A stretch of 64,000 nucleotides of DNA from Blasia pusilla (Eukaryota > Marchantiophyta > Marchantiopsida > Blasiales). The DNA lies in NCBI GenBank assembly GCA_050084515.1, contig CM114274.1:33666001-33730000 (forward strand), written 5' to 3'. Positions within the stretch are counted from its first letter, which is position 1. Every line of letters starts with the position of its first letter. Under the pieces are notes generated by a model that did not search any database, was not told the origin of the DNA, and saw nothing but the letters and a program-made list of their open reading frames with translations. The translations under genes and the position numbers were made by a program. Shown one piece after another: positions 1 through 12,191 of the stretch.

Positions 1-2
1 GG

Positions 3-1272
3 TTTGAGTCTGACGAACATCCCATGGAGGCACAAGTGCACACAAAATACAAGACAGTGGCCCGGAAGGTGAAACCAATGGCTACTCAACTACCAAAGGA
101 TTGTGGGAGATAAGTAGAACGTGCATCAATGGAGCCAAGTCTACGGGATGTCAAGAAGATAGGACACAAGTTCACAGTAGAGATGCTAGATCGTCTGCAA
201 ATTGGAGGGGTTGAGTTTCTCACAGAAATTGAAAGAAAAAGCTTTCGGGAGATGTTAAGGAGACATGGTAAGGCTTTCTCTTTTACTACACAAGAAATTG
301 GTTGTGTAGACACGAGTGTGGTGGCACCGATGGTAATTTTCACAGTTCCACATGTGCCTTGGGATTTGAAACGCATACCAGTACCACGAGCTATGATTCC
401 CAAGTTGATTGAGTTATTGAAGGAGAAGATGCAAATGGGTATCTTAGGGCCATCTCCGGGGCCTTACTCGAGTTGATGGTTCACTGTGCCGAAGAAATCA
501 GGAGCTCTCCGGTTCATTCAAGATATGCAACAAAAAAAAAGGTAACCATTCGAAATATGGGAGCGGGGCCTAGAACACATGAAGTTGCAAAAGCTTTTGC
601 AGCCGTGCTATCTATTCTATAGGAGATTTACACTCGGGATATGATCAATTCCAATTAGCAACAGAAAGTAGAGATATTACCACTATGCGCATTCCACTTG
701 GGCTTGTAAGAATGTGCACATTACCTCAAGGAGCAACAAATTCTGTCGCTCACATGCAGAGTGCAATGAGTAAGATCTTGAGAGATTTTATTCGTGAGAA
801 AACCATTCCTTTTGTAGATGATATCCCAATAAAGGGATGTGCAATAGAAGATAGGATTGAGAGGGTTGTGAAAGATAGATATAGAAAGTTTGTGTCTGAT
901 CATATTCGTGATGTGGATATGATCCTAACAAGACTAGAAGAGGTCAATCTTACTCTTTCAGGAGAAAAGTGTAGCTTTGGGGTTCCTCAGATTGTGGTAG
1001 TGGGTCATCTTTGTGGAGAGTTTGGCTAAAAACCAAATCCAGCAAAAGTTGATGTCATTGGGAGGATACGAGAATGCGAAAACGTCACCGAAGTGAGAAG
1101 GTTTTAGGGAGCTTGTGTGTTCTATCAGGTGTGGATTCCTCATTTTGGCCACATATTTGATCTTTTGTATGAGTTGTTGAGAAAGAAGAAGAAGTTCACT
1201 TGGGAGAAGAAGCAAAGAGCATCAATGATGCAGTTGAAGGAGGTATTGAAATTGCCACCTGTTCTACGATAA
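3..1272 (+). pseudogene. Gypsy reverse transcriptase, degenerate
   Basis: The reading frame from position 3 has an early stop near 111, then runs 129-476 and carries the RT entry region (PRAMIPKLIELLKEKMQMG). An in-frame TGA at 474-476 is followed by WFTVPKKSGALRFIQDMQ, the usual RT fingers motif. A frameshifted part follows (about 535-680). Residues 685-1029 then hold the palm, with LPQGATNSVAHMQ and FVDDIP, a variant of the YxDD catalytic box. A TAA at 1027 separates this from the thumb/connection (1030-1272), where VRRF and GACVFYQVWIPHF are readable. At least three inactivating lesions are visible. The assignment rests on order and motifs. Confidence 0.85.
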
Positions 1273-2052
1273 ATGAGCTACGAATGCAGAAGACCTATTA
1301 TCATCAGAGTGGACACTAGCCCTATTGCTATCGGGTGGGCAGTTGGGCAGGATGACGCGGAAGGAAGAAGATTTGCGACAAGGTTTGGAGCTCGTACACT
1401 CACTGAACGACAGAGGAGGTACCCTCAGGTAAAGAGGGAGCTTTGGGGAGTTATAACTGCAATGAAAGCTGAGAAGGAGTATCTTATGGGAGCCTATGTA
1501 TTGCTTGAGGTTGATTGTCTACCTTTGTTAGGTATGGTTGCGAATTGTATGACTCGAGATATAGCCATGCTACGTTGGATAGCCTACATTAGGTCCTTGA
1601 ATCCACAATTGAAGCATATAGCTGGGAAAGAGAACTCAATGGCTGACATGTTGTCTAGAGCTAGATTTAGCCAAGAAGAAGATATGGAGGCAACTGAGAT
1701 AGATAAGGATGATGCACATGTGTGGCAAGTATTATCTCAAGAACGAGGTGGCATAGAGGATGTTCTAGCCTTCAAAGAGAATTTGTATGAAGGCAGGTTA
1801 AAAGAAATTGGGCGCTATTTAAGCACTCTGCAAAGAGCCAGAGGGTGGACAGATAAGTTCTTCAAGGAGATTCGGCACAAGGCGTATGGCTATCTACTAC
1901 AAGATGGATATCTTTGGAAAAGGCCAAAGAGGAAAGATGGAATGCCCTTGAGGGTGGTGGATGACAAAGGGACAAAAATGCAATGCTCAAAGAATTCCAG
2001 AATTCTTTATGGGCAGGTCACAGAGGTACTTGGGCAACTTTCACCAAGATAA
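1273..2052 (+). pseudogene. Gypsy RNase H and start of integrase zinc-binding domain
   Basis: The 259-residue frame begins at the RNase H domain. The first acidic residue is in VDTSPIAIGW, the glutamate in KRELWGVITAMK and the third acidic residue in LEVDCLPLLGMV. A tail motif HIAGKENSMADMLSRARF is typical of gypsy RNase H. Downstream, a linker with YLLQDGYLWKRP leads towards the integrase HHCC finger. Near 2005 the frame shifts, so the last ~18 residues of this frame are spurious. The ATG at 1273 is simply the first methionine after a stop at 1270 and is not a biological start. The original protein was part of a pol polyprotein. Confidence 0.85.
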
Positions 2053-3099
2053 AAGAGAGGTATTGGTGGAAAGGCCTATATAAGGATGTTGAGAGATATG
2101 TTGGATCATGTGTTGAATGTCAGTTTCAAAAAAAATCAGGGTGAGAGATGGACTTTATTATAATATAATAATATAATATCTAATATAACGTATCCTTTGT
2201 CTATTCATCATCAATGGGTTATAGATCTAGTTGCTATGCCACGAGGTCTTTGGGGAATGCGTTACCTGGTCCTAGCACGAGAAGAGTTGTCCAACTTTGT
2301 AGAAGGTAGGGCTTTACGGGCTAAAACAACATAGCCTATATGTCATTTTATTCTAGAGGATATTGTTGCTCGATATGGGAGTGTCGGGAGAATCCGTGTA
2401 GATAGAGGTGAGTTGAATGCAGAGAAAGCACGAGAGTTCTTCAAGAGATATGGAATCCAGTAGAGATTAACAACCTCAATGAATCCGGAGGCAAACGGCA
2501 AGAGCAAAAGGGAACATCCTCCAATCATTCAAGCATTGGTAAAGGCGTGTGGAGATCGTTATGCTGATTGGCCTAGATTACTTCCATTTGCTTTATGGGC
2601 AGATAGAACCACTCACAGCACCGTTACAGGGTTCATGCCTATAGAGTTGATGACAGGTCAAAAGCCCATAATGCCAACAAAAGGAGATATATCCACTTGG
2701 ATGGGTTTGCCGTGGGAAGACGGGCTCGATAGGGAAGAGCTCCTACCACTTCGAATGCAGCAACTAGAGCGGCGGGAAGAAGATATTGCACAAGCATTAG
2801 TCAAAATGAAGGAAGCAAGGTTGAAAAATGAGGAGCGCTTCGACAAAACTCATCGACTTCGGAAGGAGCCGATAAGAGAAGGAGATTGGGTCTTGGTGCA
2901 CGACAACAGCCTAGACAACCAGCATAGTACAATTAAGAAGTTTGCAGGTTGTTGGTTTGGTCCATACCTTGTAGTCTTTGCTTTTGACAATGCCACTTAC
3001 AAACTACGTGAACTAGACGGCACAATTCTCAAGCTGCCCATTGCAGGAAAAAGGGTCAAGATTTTCCGTAGACGTGAAGGATTTCTTGATTTCGATTGA
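2006..3099 (+). pseudogene. Gypsy integrase, degenerate
   Basis: After the frameshift near 2005 the zinc-binding half reads AGHRGTWATFTKIKERYWW and ends in a CVEC pair. The core restarts near 2200 with HHQWVIDLVAMPRG (first Asp). It has stops near 2332 and 2461. The second Asp is in RVDRGELNAE, and the region of the catalytic Glu is in GKSKREHPPI within the 2479-3099 frame. That last frame (206 residues) continues through a coiled, charged segment and a beta-rich C-terminal tail (FGPYLVVFAFDNATYKLREL) that ends at TGA 3097. No chromodomain or PHD finger follows. The family normally inserts cDNA into the nuclear genome; this copy cannot. Confidence 0.8.
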
Positions 3100-3776
3100 A
3101 TGTGTCTAAAGGCACAACATAAATAAGACTATAGCAAGAAGTCTTGATGTTTTCGGCACATACCGGAGGATGTGCAGGTTTGGAGGGGTTTAGGTGAAGA
3201 TGCTAAATGCAACCAAGTGCTACTTGATCATACTTTATAAGAGATTCAGCTATGCTTCCAACGAAGGCCTTAGATTGCCGTGGTCTTGCATTTATTGCGA
3301 GACCAGCAGGCTTCCACAGGCAAAAGATCCGGGCATGTAAATACTTTCACAAGTAAATAACGAAGCCCTTGCATATCCCCATGGAATGCTTGTAGGCGAG
3401 CTTGTAGGCTAGTGGGACAGGTAGTGACATGTGGGCGCAACCGCCTCCCTTGGTTTGAATCCGCCCTTGGTGCTTCGTTTTGGCAATCTCATCTTCCTGG
3501 ACGCGTTCCAAGTTGCTCCATCTCACAATAAATGCAAGACCACGGCTTTCTATGGGCTTCCGTTTCCAACCGGATTGGTTCAGATTGCCATACAGCCGTT
3601 GGCCTCCGATCTAACTGTTTTTGTTTTAAAAATCATTTTTCCCAACTTTTTTCATTCAGTTTTCCCCACATACAAAACATTGAAGGTGAAGAAGGAAAAG
3701 GGCCCTCGGTGGGAATCGGGTGAGAAGAAAAAAAAAATGGAATGATGAACCCGAATAAATAAATACTCTTCCTCCT
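3100..3776 (+). other. Non-coding 3' flank of gypsy remnant
   Basis: No gene is recognised. The first ~320 bases may include 3' untranslated or LTR sequence of the element, but there is no repeat partner to prove it. The rest has short spurious frames, an A-rich run near 3728 and a CT-rich CTTCCTCCTCCTC run near 3768. Confidence 0.4.
3195..3244 (+). repeat. 50-bp repeat shared with 12192-12241
   Basis: The sequence starting TGAAGATGCTAAATGCAACC is repeated at 12192-12241 in the same orientation, with about four differences by eye. The two copies follow unrelated elements: a gypsy remnant here and a MULE remnant there. They may be the end of a small dispersed repeat. Confidence 0.7.
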
Positions 3777-6293
3777 CCTCATTCACCGATGGTCTTTGGG
3801 TAGTGAACGTTCAACGTTGGCACTTGATTGTACCAGACCTAGAAATCATAGAGTTTTGCCCCCATATCTTCAATGAGCCAATGGAGCCCACCAATGTCCG
3901 AACAGATTCGGAGCCGAGGGCGAGCACGGGCTCATCCAGACCCACCACGTGCGTAACATCGACGGACCCTGCCTCGTCTCCACATGCACATCCACATTTG
4001 GCCAATGAGCTCCAGGGCCATATGTCCACAGCAACGTGAGCTAGGAGCCTCCAGGGCTGGGTCGGGTGGTGCACACGTGTATGTCCTAGATTCGCTTCCT
4101 GCAGTCCCCGAGCGGCGACGACCGCGGATGCTCTCTGGACCCGCCCCTTCGACCATTTTTAGTTAGGCTTGGCTGTAGGAGTCCCATTTCAAACATGACT
4201 CGAGAGTCGAGCAGTGCTCGAGAGCACAAACAACGGCAAAGATTCCTTGACGCACGAGACATATACGGAAAACCCTGCACAGAAACCGTTTGTGGCCCCG
4301 CAGGAGTCTAGGATTTCCGCGCGGTCGTGGCTACGAGGATATCATTTGCTGCTTAATCAAAACTCTTCAAGATTTCGTGATTTTGTTTCAGGTTCCGGTG
4401 GAAGCTAACTTTTATTGACCCTCAAAGACTCGTTTTGTCTCCTCTGGATGAACTTCCAGTCAAACGTGTGCTTTCATCCACGACGGCGTCTTTTCTTTTC
4501 TCCTTCAGTGCCCGAGGCAGCCCGACCGACTACTCTAACTCCCTGCCAAAATCCGGATTCCACTCGCGTCCCGGGAGAATCGCGAGGAGCCTCCTTCCTA
4601 TCTTGAAAGAATGAAGGTGGTAGATGGCCCACCTTTTTTTAAACTCTAGCTCCTTCACGAAGTTGAACGTGGAAATGGAGGATCAATTCCCTGCGAACAC
4701 TTTCCTGCGGACTTGCGCTCATCCGAGGCTTCCGATCTCCACGGATACCAGGAAGTATTCAAATCTCTCTCCCCCGGTCCTGGCCTCGGGAGCTGAACTA
4801 GTGCCGCAGGCGATGGGGTACAACTATTGCCACTCCGGCCAGAATTTGTCGGAACGGGGCAAATCTAACTGATGATCTGATTGAGGAGTGGCTGTATCTT
4901 ACGAGGTATCTTGGCTCTCGTTCCTCACGTTCACGTTCCCACAAGTTTCTTAGACGCGGGAGTCCGAAACTGTTCAGGATCGGGTTTCAGGAATCCCACA
5001 ATACTTCCCAAGGGAACAAGACCTGAAGGAGATGAACCTCAATAAATATGCATGATGGAAAACCCATCAGAAAAAGAAAACGTAGAAAAAGAAGAGTCCA
5101 AGTCTCGATCGAAGAGTCGAACACCAAGGCCACAATGCCGCCACATACGGTCGGACTCCGGAGTGAAGGCAGATGGGGAGCCCCTACATCCCATGGTGGA
5201 AGTCACGATGAAAGTTGAAACACTACTCCTATGGACTCAGGTCTGACTCGTCAGAGATTTTATTTCTCGTGGGTATGCTGGTATCGCCATCGCAAGGCGG
5301 TAATTATGGCATCCGTGTCAGTGCCACTCTGTGCTTGGACTCGATCGCAGCGAAGACTCGGCGCAGAGGCTTGCAATGCCCTACAGTTCTTGCCGTCAGT
5401 TCATTCCGATGGTAGTCCAGTCGGCCCATCCCATATCCCTGGTTCATGTTTCCCTTCAGTATCGCCTACTCCCCTTCTTCCTTTTCTGGTCGTGTTCAGG
5501 TTTTGACTCTTCGAGTCCCCTCTTTGTACTTCCGATGGGTTTTCCATCACTCGTTTTTATCGAAGTGCATCTTTGTTTTCCTACTCATCCACAAATGACA
5601 CTGTGCTCTTCTGCTTTTGTTCAATCGCTTCGATCGGATTCGCCCTACTGCCCAATAACCACCAGATAGAAGTAGAACACGGATGCCCACATGAAACGTG
5701 GGGGTCAAATCTGATCTTTACGTTTCCCGGTCGAAGAAGTGTAATATCAAATAGAAAATAGGATGGGAAACCCATTAGGATACAAATGAGGGGGTAAAGG
5801 GGCCAAAACCGGCCCCGACGCTTAATTGCAGGGTGGACTAAGTCCGCTGGGAGGAGAAATCCCACTTGCGCATAATGCGGATCTGTCACTGGCTTCAGCG
5901 CACGAAAGCGCGGACTCAAGTTGCTGCCTTGCTGGTTCACAGTTGTGTAGTAATAACTGCATTATTTTAGCGGACCCACCCCTACCCCTGTGTACGGCAT
6001 ATTTCCATAAGTACAATGGAGAGTTGACTTACTTATGTACAGGATCCAACGAAGGCCATAAGAGTCACCCTGCAGGCCTTAAAAGGCGCCTCGGGTTTAG
6101 CACGAATTAAAAGTTCATTTAACTCCGGCTTAGCACAGAATTCGGTAGGGACGGTAATAACTGTGGCGGATATCGTAGCGTCGGACGGACGGAGTTCGAC
6201 GGAGGGTGTTTAGGGTGGGCGGTCTGAGGTGGGCAGAGCGTGAAGGTTACGAGCACCGTGAGAAACATCGACCAACATTGCTTTTCACTCGAC
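3777..6293. other. No recognisable gene
   Basis: The sequence has mixed composition and only short open frames, none with a recognisable domain, consistent codon pattern or obvious splice structure. Unrecognised small exons cannot be excluded. No repeat partner elsewhere in the window was seen. Confidence 0.4.
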
Positions 6294-7064
6294 TGACCCT
6301 AAACCTCGTCTCCCGCGTCTGCTGTGTGTACAGAATTGGTCGAAGAATTTCGCTCGGTCGTTTTGGTGGGAAGTGTTGTTTGTCGTTTTACTCAAGGAGG
6401 TCTGCCACAATTTGCCTTCTGCTGGTGTTGGAAGACAGTGAAAGAAGCCGACATACTTTCACGAGGGTTAAGAGTCGACGCCTTTCCATCTAGTAGGGCC
6501 TTCTGTCGTGGGAACTAATCTGACCCTAAACCTCGTCTCTCGTGTCTAATATGCGTGCACTGCTGCGTGTACCAAATCGGTCAAAGAATAGATGGCCGCA
6601 GCCTTGTGCTTCGCCTTTTCGCTCGTTTTCTCTCTTTTCGATTCGTTTTCGTAGGAAGTGTTATTTGTCGTTATAATCCGCATCTTCCCACAGCCCGGCT
6701 CAAGGAGGTCTGCCAAATTCTGCTTCTGCTGGTACATTGTGATAGTGAAAGAAGCCCGGCATACTTTCACGAGGGTTAAGAGTCGACGCCTCTCCATCTA
6801 GCGGGGCCTTCTGTCGTGGAAATTGCTCATCTGACCCTAAGCCTCGTCTCCCGTGTCTGATATGCGTGTCTGATATGCGTGTACCAAATCGGTCAAAGAA
6901 TAGATAGCCGCGGCCTTGTGCTTCGCCTTTTCGCTTGTTTTCTCTCTTTTCGATTCGTTTTCGTGGGAAGTGTTATTTGTCGTTATAATCCGCATCTTCC
7001 CACAGCCCGGCTCGAGGAGGTCTGCCAAATTCTCCTTCTGCTGGTGCTGGAAGACAGTGAAAGA

Positions 7065-7122
<58 letters not shown>

Positions 7123-7185
7123 GCGAGGGTTAAGAGTAGACGTCTCTCCATCTACCAGGGCTTTCTGTCGTGGGAATTGCTCGCC
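6294..7185 (+). repeat. Three-copy tandem repeat, unit 230-350 bp
   Basis: The copies start at 6294, 6521 and 6832, each with TGACCCTAAACCTCGTCTC (second copy also) or TGACCCTAAGCCTCGTCTC (third). Each ends near GGGCCTTCTGTCGTGGGAA. Copy 1 is internally shorter. Copies 2 and 3 share an almost identical block from TACCAAATCGGTCAAAGAAT through CACAGCCCGGCTC. Copy 3 has a GA microsatellite where copies 1 and 2 have CATACTTTCACGAGGG. The apparent frames in this block are shifted shadows and have no recognisable product. Confidence 0.85.
7068..7119 (+). repeat. (GA)26 microsatellite
   Basis: This is an uninterrupted GA/AG dinucleotide tract of 52 bases inside the third tandem copy. It replaces the short unique segment found in the other two copies. 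Confidence 0.97.
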
Positions 7186-9000
7186 ACGGCGTTTACCACC
7201 CCGACCGCCATAATTTAGAGAGGTATTGGAGTTTTGGCAGCATTTCTTGAGGACGTCGCGGGACCAATTTGTTGGTGAATGCTCGAGAGCAGTTTGCTTG
7301 GGGCGTCAATTGTACATGGTTCGGACGAAATTTCTCATCTCTCCACTTTTCAGCATTGGATTGATATGCGTGACGTGGAAAGAGAAGAGAAACCGGCTGG
7401 TATGTGTGCACTTTCTAAAATATCCTTCCTGTCTTTGAGTGTTTCTAAATACATACATACCACGATGCACTAACTATATCCGCAACCTTTGGCAGTTGCC
7501 TCTTTCATAATTTTGGATCACCTGATCCTATGGTGGTAACGTTTCAAAAGCAGGGTCGAAAATAGACCCTCTCAAACAATAGAGACTATCATCATCCACA
7601 TGCTTTCGAACTTCTTTGAACTTCTTTGAACAAAGCCGCGTCTATATTTGCAAGTGGTTAGTAAGCCTTATCCATTGTCCAACCTAGTTCTTTGAAGTTG
7701 TAACCATTTCATGTTTGTTTGGAATCCTGATGCTGAGCTCATTTGCAATTCATGCAGGGTAGCGTTGCGCGTTCAAATTTCTTCTTTCGCTATCAAATCG
7801 CCCTCTCATCGACCTAGGTCTTGAATGGGAATTTGCCTCAGTTGTAGGGCTTGTAGAGTACTATGTATCACATCATGTCCAATATCGTCCAGTTCTTAGA
7901 TGCAAATGGGATGAAGACTTTGAATATGTTAGTTAGGAAACCTGAAAATGTTACACGTTTCCTATCCGGCAATCAAGGGTCGGTTGAAACATGGGTGAGC
8001 CCCATCATTCATACAAACTGATGCCCTGATTTCTATCTGGCAGATATTATTTGCAAACGCACACACCTACTATCCAATAATTATTTGGATGATTGGATCA
8101 TTTTAGGGTTCCCTCTAGATACATACCATTGCATAGAACAGGCAGCTAGGGATGCTGGGTACCACGTGGATTTTAGTCCGAAAGCATGGTTGGTTGGAAA
8201 TCACGTATGGTTTCACTCCTATTTCCAGAGAAGAGGAAACACTGAGTTTGTTGTAGTTGGTGACGAGGAGGTAAGATGATGACCCACAAGATTCTAGACA
8301 TCAAGAACTGATGGAGACATCACGACGAACATGGTATCAAAATTAGTATGCACTATCCGATTAAAGCGGAGGTTAAATGCCATAGAGGATGTAGATGATA
8401 GCAACAACGTCCCTTGGGTGATTGGGGTCACTCCTAAAAGGGTTTACCTTATCAACCGACTGACATTGATGATCAACTACACTTAGAAAAGGACCAACAT
8501 GTGGATTGACATCGTCGGCGTCAGGGGAGCCTGCGCGAGGAGAAAGATTCTTGCCGATGTGGCGTGCCAGTCTACCAGAGGGGAGTGAGTCTTCACTCCG
8601 GCTTAGAACGGAATTAGGTAGGGTCTGCCGCAGTGCTCGGCAAGGATTTTTATGCATACCGGTAGCTTTCCGAGAGAACTCTCAAGGTAGTCAGCAATTT
8701 CTCCATTCTAGCTGGTTTTTTTTTTAATTTAATAAAGAAAACTCACTTTTCTCGTCGGAGATTTTCCAAAACTTTCACATTTGAATCGGAAATCGCACGT
8801 TCTCAACCGGCTGCTTTAACAAAGAATGCCGGTACTTGACGAGCATCGGTCTGCCGGGTTCCATATGGGGAACGAAGCCGAGCTCCGGTGACCTCACGAC
8901 TGCCGGAGTTGGGTCATGCGTTAAGGCGCGGTAGATGCTTGAGTGCGGTAGGAGCTGCGTCACAGTAGACGGCGCCGAGGTAGAAAAATGCCCTTATTCG
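7186..9000. other. Mostly unrecognised sequence
   Basis: No gene can be named. One open frame at 8022-8279 is listed separately. The poly-T run near 8707-8717 and several short frames carry no known motif. Confidence 0.35.
8022..8279 (+). CDS. Unidentified ORF, possible exon or transposon fragment
   Basis: The frame is open from just after a stop near 8019 to the TGA at 8277-8279 and gives about 85 residues. It has a protein-like composition with hydrophobic and aromatic residues (LDDWIILGFPLDTYHC, AWLVGNHVWFHSYFQRRGN). It has no in-frame ATG near the left edge, so it would have to be an internal exon or a fragment. The family was not recognised. No other coding piece was found on either side. 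Confidence 0.2.
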   Translation, partial: CPDFYLADIICKRTHLLSNNYLDDWIILGFPLDTYHCIEQAARDAGYHVDFSPKAWLVGNHVWFHSYFQRRGNTEFVVVGDEEVR

Positions 9001-9031
9001 TGTTGTAACCTTGTAATCCAAGGTTACAACA
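9001..9031. repeat. Perfect 12-bp inverted repeat (hairpin)
   Basis: The arms TGTTGTAACCTT (9001-9012) and AAGGTTACAACA (9020-9031) are exact reverse complements around the 7-base loop GTAATCC. No coding feature or flanking duplication explains it. Confidence 0.9.
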
Positions 9032-9689
9032 CAGATTAGGGCGCGCGATGGAGGCTTATCTGATCGTCATGGGGCGAGTTTGGCAACTTTGGGTTGCGCA
9101 CTCCACTATGAGTAACAGTAGATTAGAATGATCGATGTGGCGATGGAATGTGGTAGCTGCACATGCAGAGTTCACCAAGCTTGTGAACGTGGACGACCTT
9201 GTTAAACGAAGCGCGCGCGATTCTGAGTAACAGTGACGTTCAAATGATTGAGGTAGCAGTGCAATGCGAAGTGGCAAGGAAATGTGGCAGCTACAAAGTG
9301 TGTGGAGTACGTGAACGTGGACTGGTTTTTAGGAAAGCTCAGCTTCCTAATTCCTGTGGCTAAGTCAGAATTTGTTTGTCAATTTGTACTACCCAAATCG
9401 AATAGTCAAAATTTATGTCATTTGGGGATGTTGTGTGTGTCAGGTTCGATCATGGGTATGTTCTTGGAGGCCAAGGACCTGGAACCAATCTGTTATACTC
9501 CAAATAAAGCCTACAACTTGGCTGAACTCTATTTCATTAGCGTTTAGGGTGAATATTGAGTGAACTTTAGTTCATCATGTCCATGCCACTGAGATTCAGT
9601 TCATCTCTACCATGCGATGCCATTCAAAACCTGATGATGGCCCATTCAACAGCAATGCCCTTTCCTTGTATGGCACTAGAAAGGAGGCT
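9032..9689. other. Non-coding stretch with weak internal repetition
   Basis: Two loosely similar blocks (about 9126-9205 and 9246-9325) share phrases such as GTGGCAGCTAC/GTGGTAGCTGC and GTGAACGTGGAC. This suggests an old duplication. No gene is recognised. Confidence 0.35.
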
Positions 9690-11845
9690 TGGATAGAAGC
9701 CTCCCGTTTCCCAGATTTTATATTGGGAGAGGAGCGTTTGCTCCATTTCCAAACACACTTAAAAAAAAGAGGTCATCCTTGAAGCATATTCAAGGGCCTA
9801 CCATCCACTACTAGTGTGGCTATGGACCACAAGATTGGCGCAAGATGGTTTGGAAAGACTTACCACCTTCAACTTTTACAAAAAATATTTGAAAGCGGGG
9901 TGGGAAGGGTAGTAGGCTTGAGAGTCAGCTTAGACGTTTAGGTTTATAACAAGCACGGGGATGTCAACGTGATTTTGTTGCAATATCACCTTATGATAGG
10001 CCTGGTACTTTGCTAATTCGGTTTCTCCAAGAGCAACACGTAGACAAAAATGGTAGATATTGCCATGGCCAATTAGATGAGACTTCCACAATCTGAAATG
10101 CCAATCTAGCCCCCAAGATGAGCTCTACTTCTTCGAGACTTTGTGGAGCGTCTCGTGCGTTTGAGTATCTCTCCTCATTACATCATGAAGATGCATAAAA
10201 GGTGGATAAGAGATTGTATAAGAGACAACATTCAAGGAAACAACACCCTAGCAAGAGATGCCTTACTCACACCTCAAGATATTCTAAACATTAAGAATGC
10301 AATGAGAAGGCTAGAAGGCAGATATGATGGGACAAACGATGCTACATCACTTCAAATGTGGGTTCAAAGACACCCGGATCATGTGATGCTTTACAAACCC
10401 TTTGACTCCATCAACAATAAACCATTTTCTCTTGTATTCTCAACACCGTGGATGCTTTAGAATTTGGTTTGCTTTGGAGATGGTAGTGCTATTAGCATGG
10501 ATGCCACCCATGGAACCAACACATACGAGATAAATTGTTAGGAAACTTTATTCCTCTATACACTCTTTTCGTGAATCTTACATATTCTGCTCACTCTATT
10601 TGTAATGGAACACAACGTCTTTGTTGTGGAAAGGCGAAACTCCAGAAAAATGGTATTCCTCTTTTGAATTTTCAGATTACTGTGTTCTTGCAGGTATACA
10701 GGTGAAACAAACTCATGCCAGAATTTTTGTTGTAAACTAAATGAATTCTTGAGTGGATGACAGTACCAATTGTTCACCTTGCTTGGGTTCGACTCTTTCC
10801 AAAATGGCTTGCCTATGGTTTGGGCTATTCTCCAACGCCACACTCAAGAAGACATTGCCGAAGTCCTCACAAGCATAAAAGTTTGAGCGGAAGCTATGTC
10901 TTCAGCCGCCGGTGATGAGAGTAGAGTACCATCGAGACCATCTTGATTTATTGTAGATGATTCGAAAGAAGAAAACTCTACCATTAGAGAAGTATTTCCA
11001 GGAGTTCCCATCCATCTTTGTATATGGCATGTCAGAAAGAGTTGGCTTAGGCAACTCCACCAACGCGTTAGGTGTCCAATTACAAAAGCACAGATGAATC
11101 ATAACCTTGGCAAAGTCATGTTCATCCGGAATGTTCGTATGTTTCTTTGTCACACGTCCAAACCATTGGTGCATTTACTTTCCTACCTACATCATTTGCA
11201 TTCCATTTTATACTATGTTTTGTGACCCTAAACCAACCAACCAGTCATGTGCTATGCAGATCGAGCTCATGAGTCTATGAAGTTCATTGTGAAGTATGAA
11301 AATTCAGAGATGCACTTTGTGAAATACTACGCAAGTTATTGGCACCTAAAACTGTCCACATGGGCCAAGGGCTATCGCTTTGAAGCAAGATTTGCCCAAG
11401 ATTCAAATGCAGCAATTGAAAGGTGGCATGCCACCTTGAAAATGCATCTTCAAGCACGCAAGCCATCTAAGGGTATTTTCGATCTATTATTTGGTTTCTA
11501 TCCATTGTGACAAATGAGATTGAAGACTTCTTTTGGTATATGGCCTTCTTGAAGTATGAGAGCAAGGTGCGGAGCAAGGCCATTCACATTGTAATGACCA
11601 TGGCCATAAAGACTGCAAAATCTATTCCGGATGACCATGCTCAATTTGAAAATCATGAAGGCAGAAAATATGCGAAGGTGCAGAGTAAGTCAAAGCCTAG
11701 TTTCTACCACTCCATCTGCGACTATGATTCCAAGAATGCAGCTTGTACATGTCCTAATGCTCAAGAAGGATTTACTTGCAAGCACCACGTAAGGGCATGT
11801 GGTACATTTGGCCATTGTGAAATTCTATTCAGAATTGTGAAGTAG
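9690..11845 (+). pseudogene. MULE (Mutator-like) transposase, decayed
   Basis: Pieces of a MULE transposase occur in order on the plus strand. About 9690-10142 holds an N-terminal FAR1/MULE-like DNA-binding region in broken frames. 10143-10460 is an open frame of 105 residues. 10480-10530 encodes the first catalytic Asp box (ISMDATHGTN, Asp codon 10500-10502). About 10945-10965 gives FIVDDSKEE. About 11010-11060 gives the typical CIWHVRKSWLRQL. 11247-11510 and 11507-11845 complete the C-terminus. The latter carries a SWIM zinc finger of form C-x-C-x8-C-K-H (ACTCPNAQEGFTCKHH). About 200 bases after the first Asp box do not match the expected protein and may be an insertion. Several stops and frameshifts are present. 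No terminal inverted repeats were identified. Confidence 0.8.
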
Positions 11846-12191
11846 TCAATAGTCTAGCCATCCATATACTGCACTGTGAATTTGCGGTCCATAACCTTAC
11901 TACAAACTCATGATGGGCAGGTTAAGTGTCTTCTACTATTTGGTCACACGTAAATGCAAGTCCTTCTATATCTTGGTGCTAAGTTCGGATCAAAGGCGGG
12001 TGGTTTTGAGGGCCTGGCCCAAGGCTTAGATGGGTGTACACCCATGTCAGGGTAGGAGTCTCTAGACATCGCTATTGACAGGCAAGTTACATGTTTCCAT
12101 ATAATGAGAATCATGACAAGAGGACAACACACATGACCATATGCAATACAACAAATATACAACATGTATTTCAGAAAGTCACGGAATGCAT

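Larger units (their letters stand above)
3..3099 (+). mobile_element. Ty3/gypsy retrotransposon remnant, pol only (lineage 1)
   Basis: The stretch encodes, in gypsy order, reverse transcriptase, RNase H, an integrase zinc-binding region, an integrase core and a C-terminal tail. All of it is broken by stops and frameshifts. Coding similarity begins at the very start of the window, so gag and protease lie outside it or are lost. No LTR pair was recognised: there is no second copy of the 3100-3420 sequence on the left. The protein type (RT active site FVDD, RNase H active region VDTSPIAIGW) differs clearly from the gypsy family at 35-45 kb. An AT-rich run at about 2157-2190 sits between zinc-binding region and core. 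The element is an old, inactive insertion. Confidence 0.85.

Noticed and set aside
7068-7119. Open frames with RERERE/SLSLSL stretches
   Set aside because: They are translations of the GA microsatellite.
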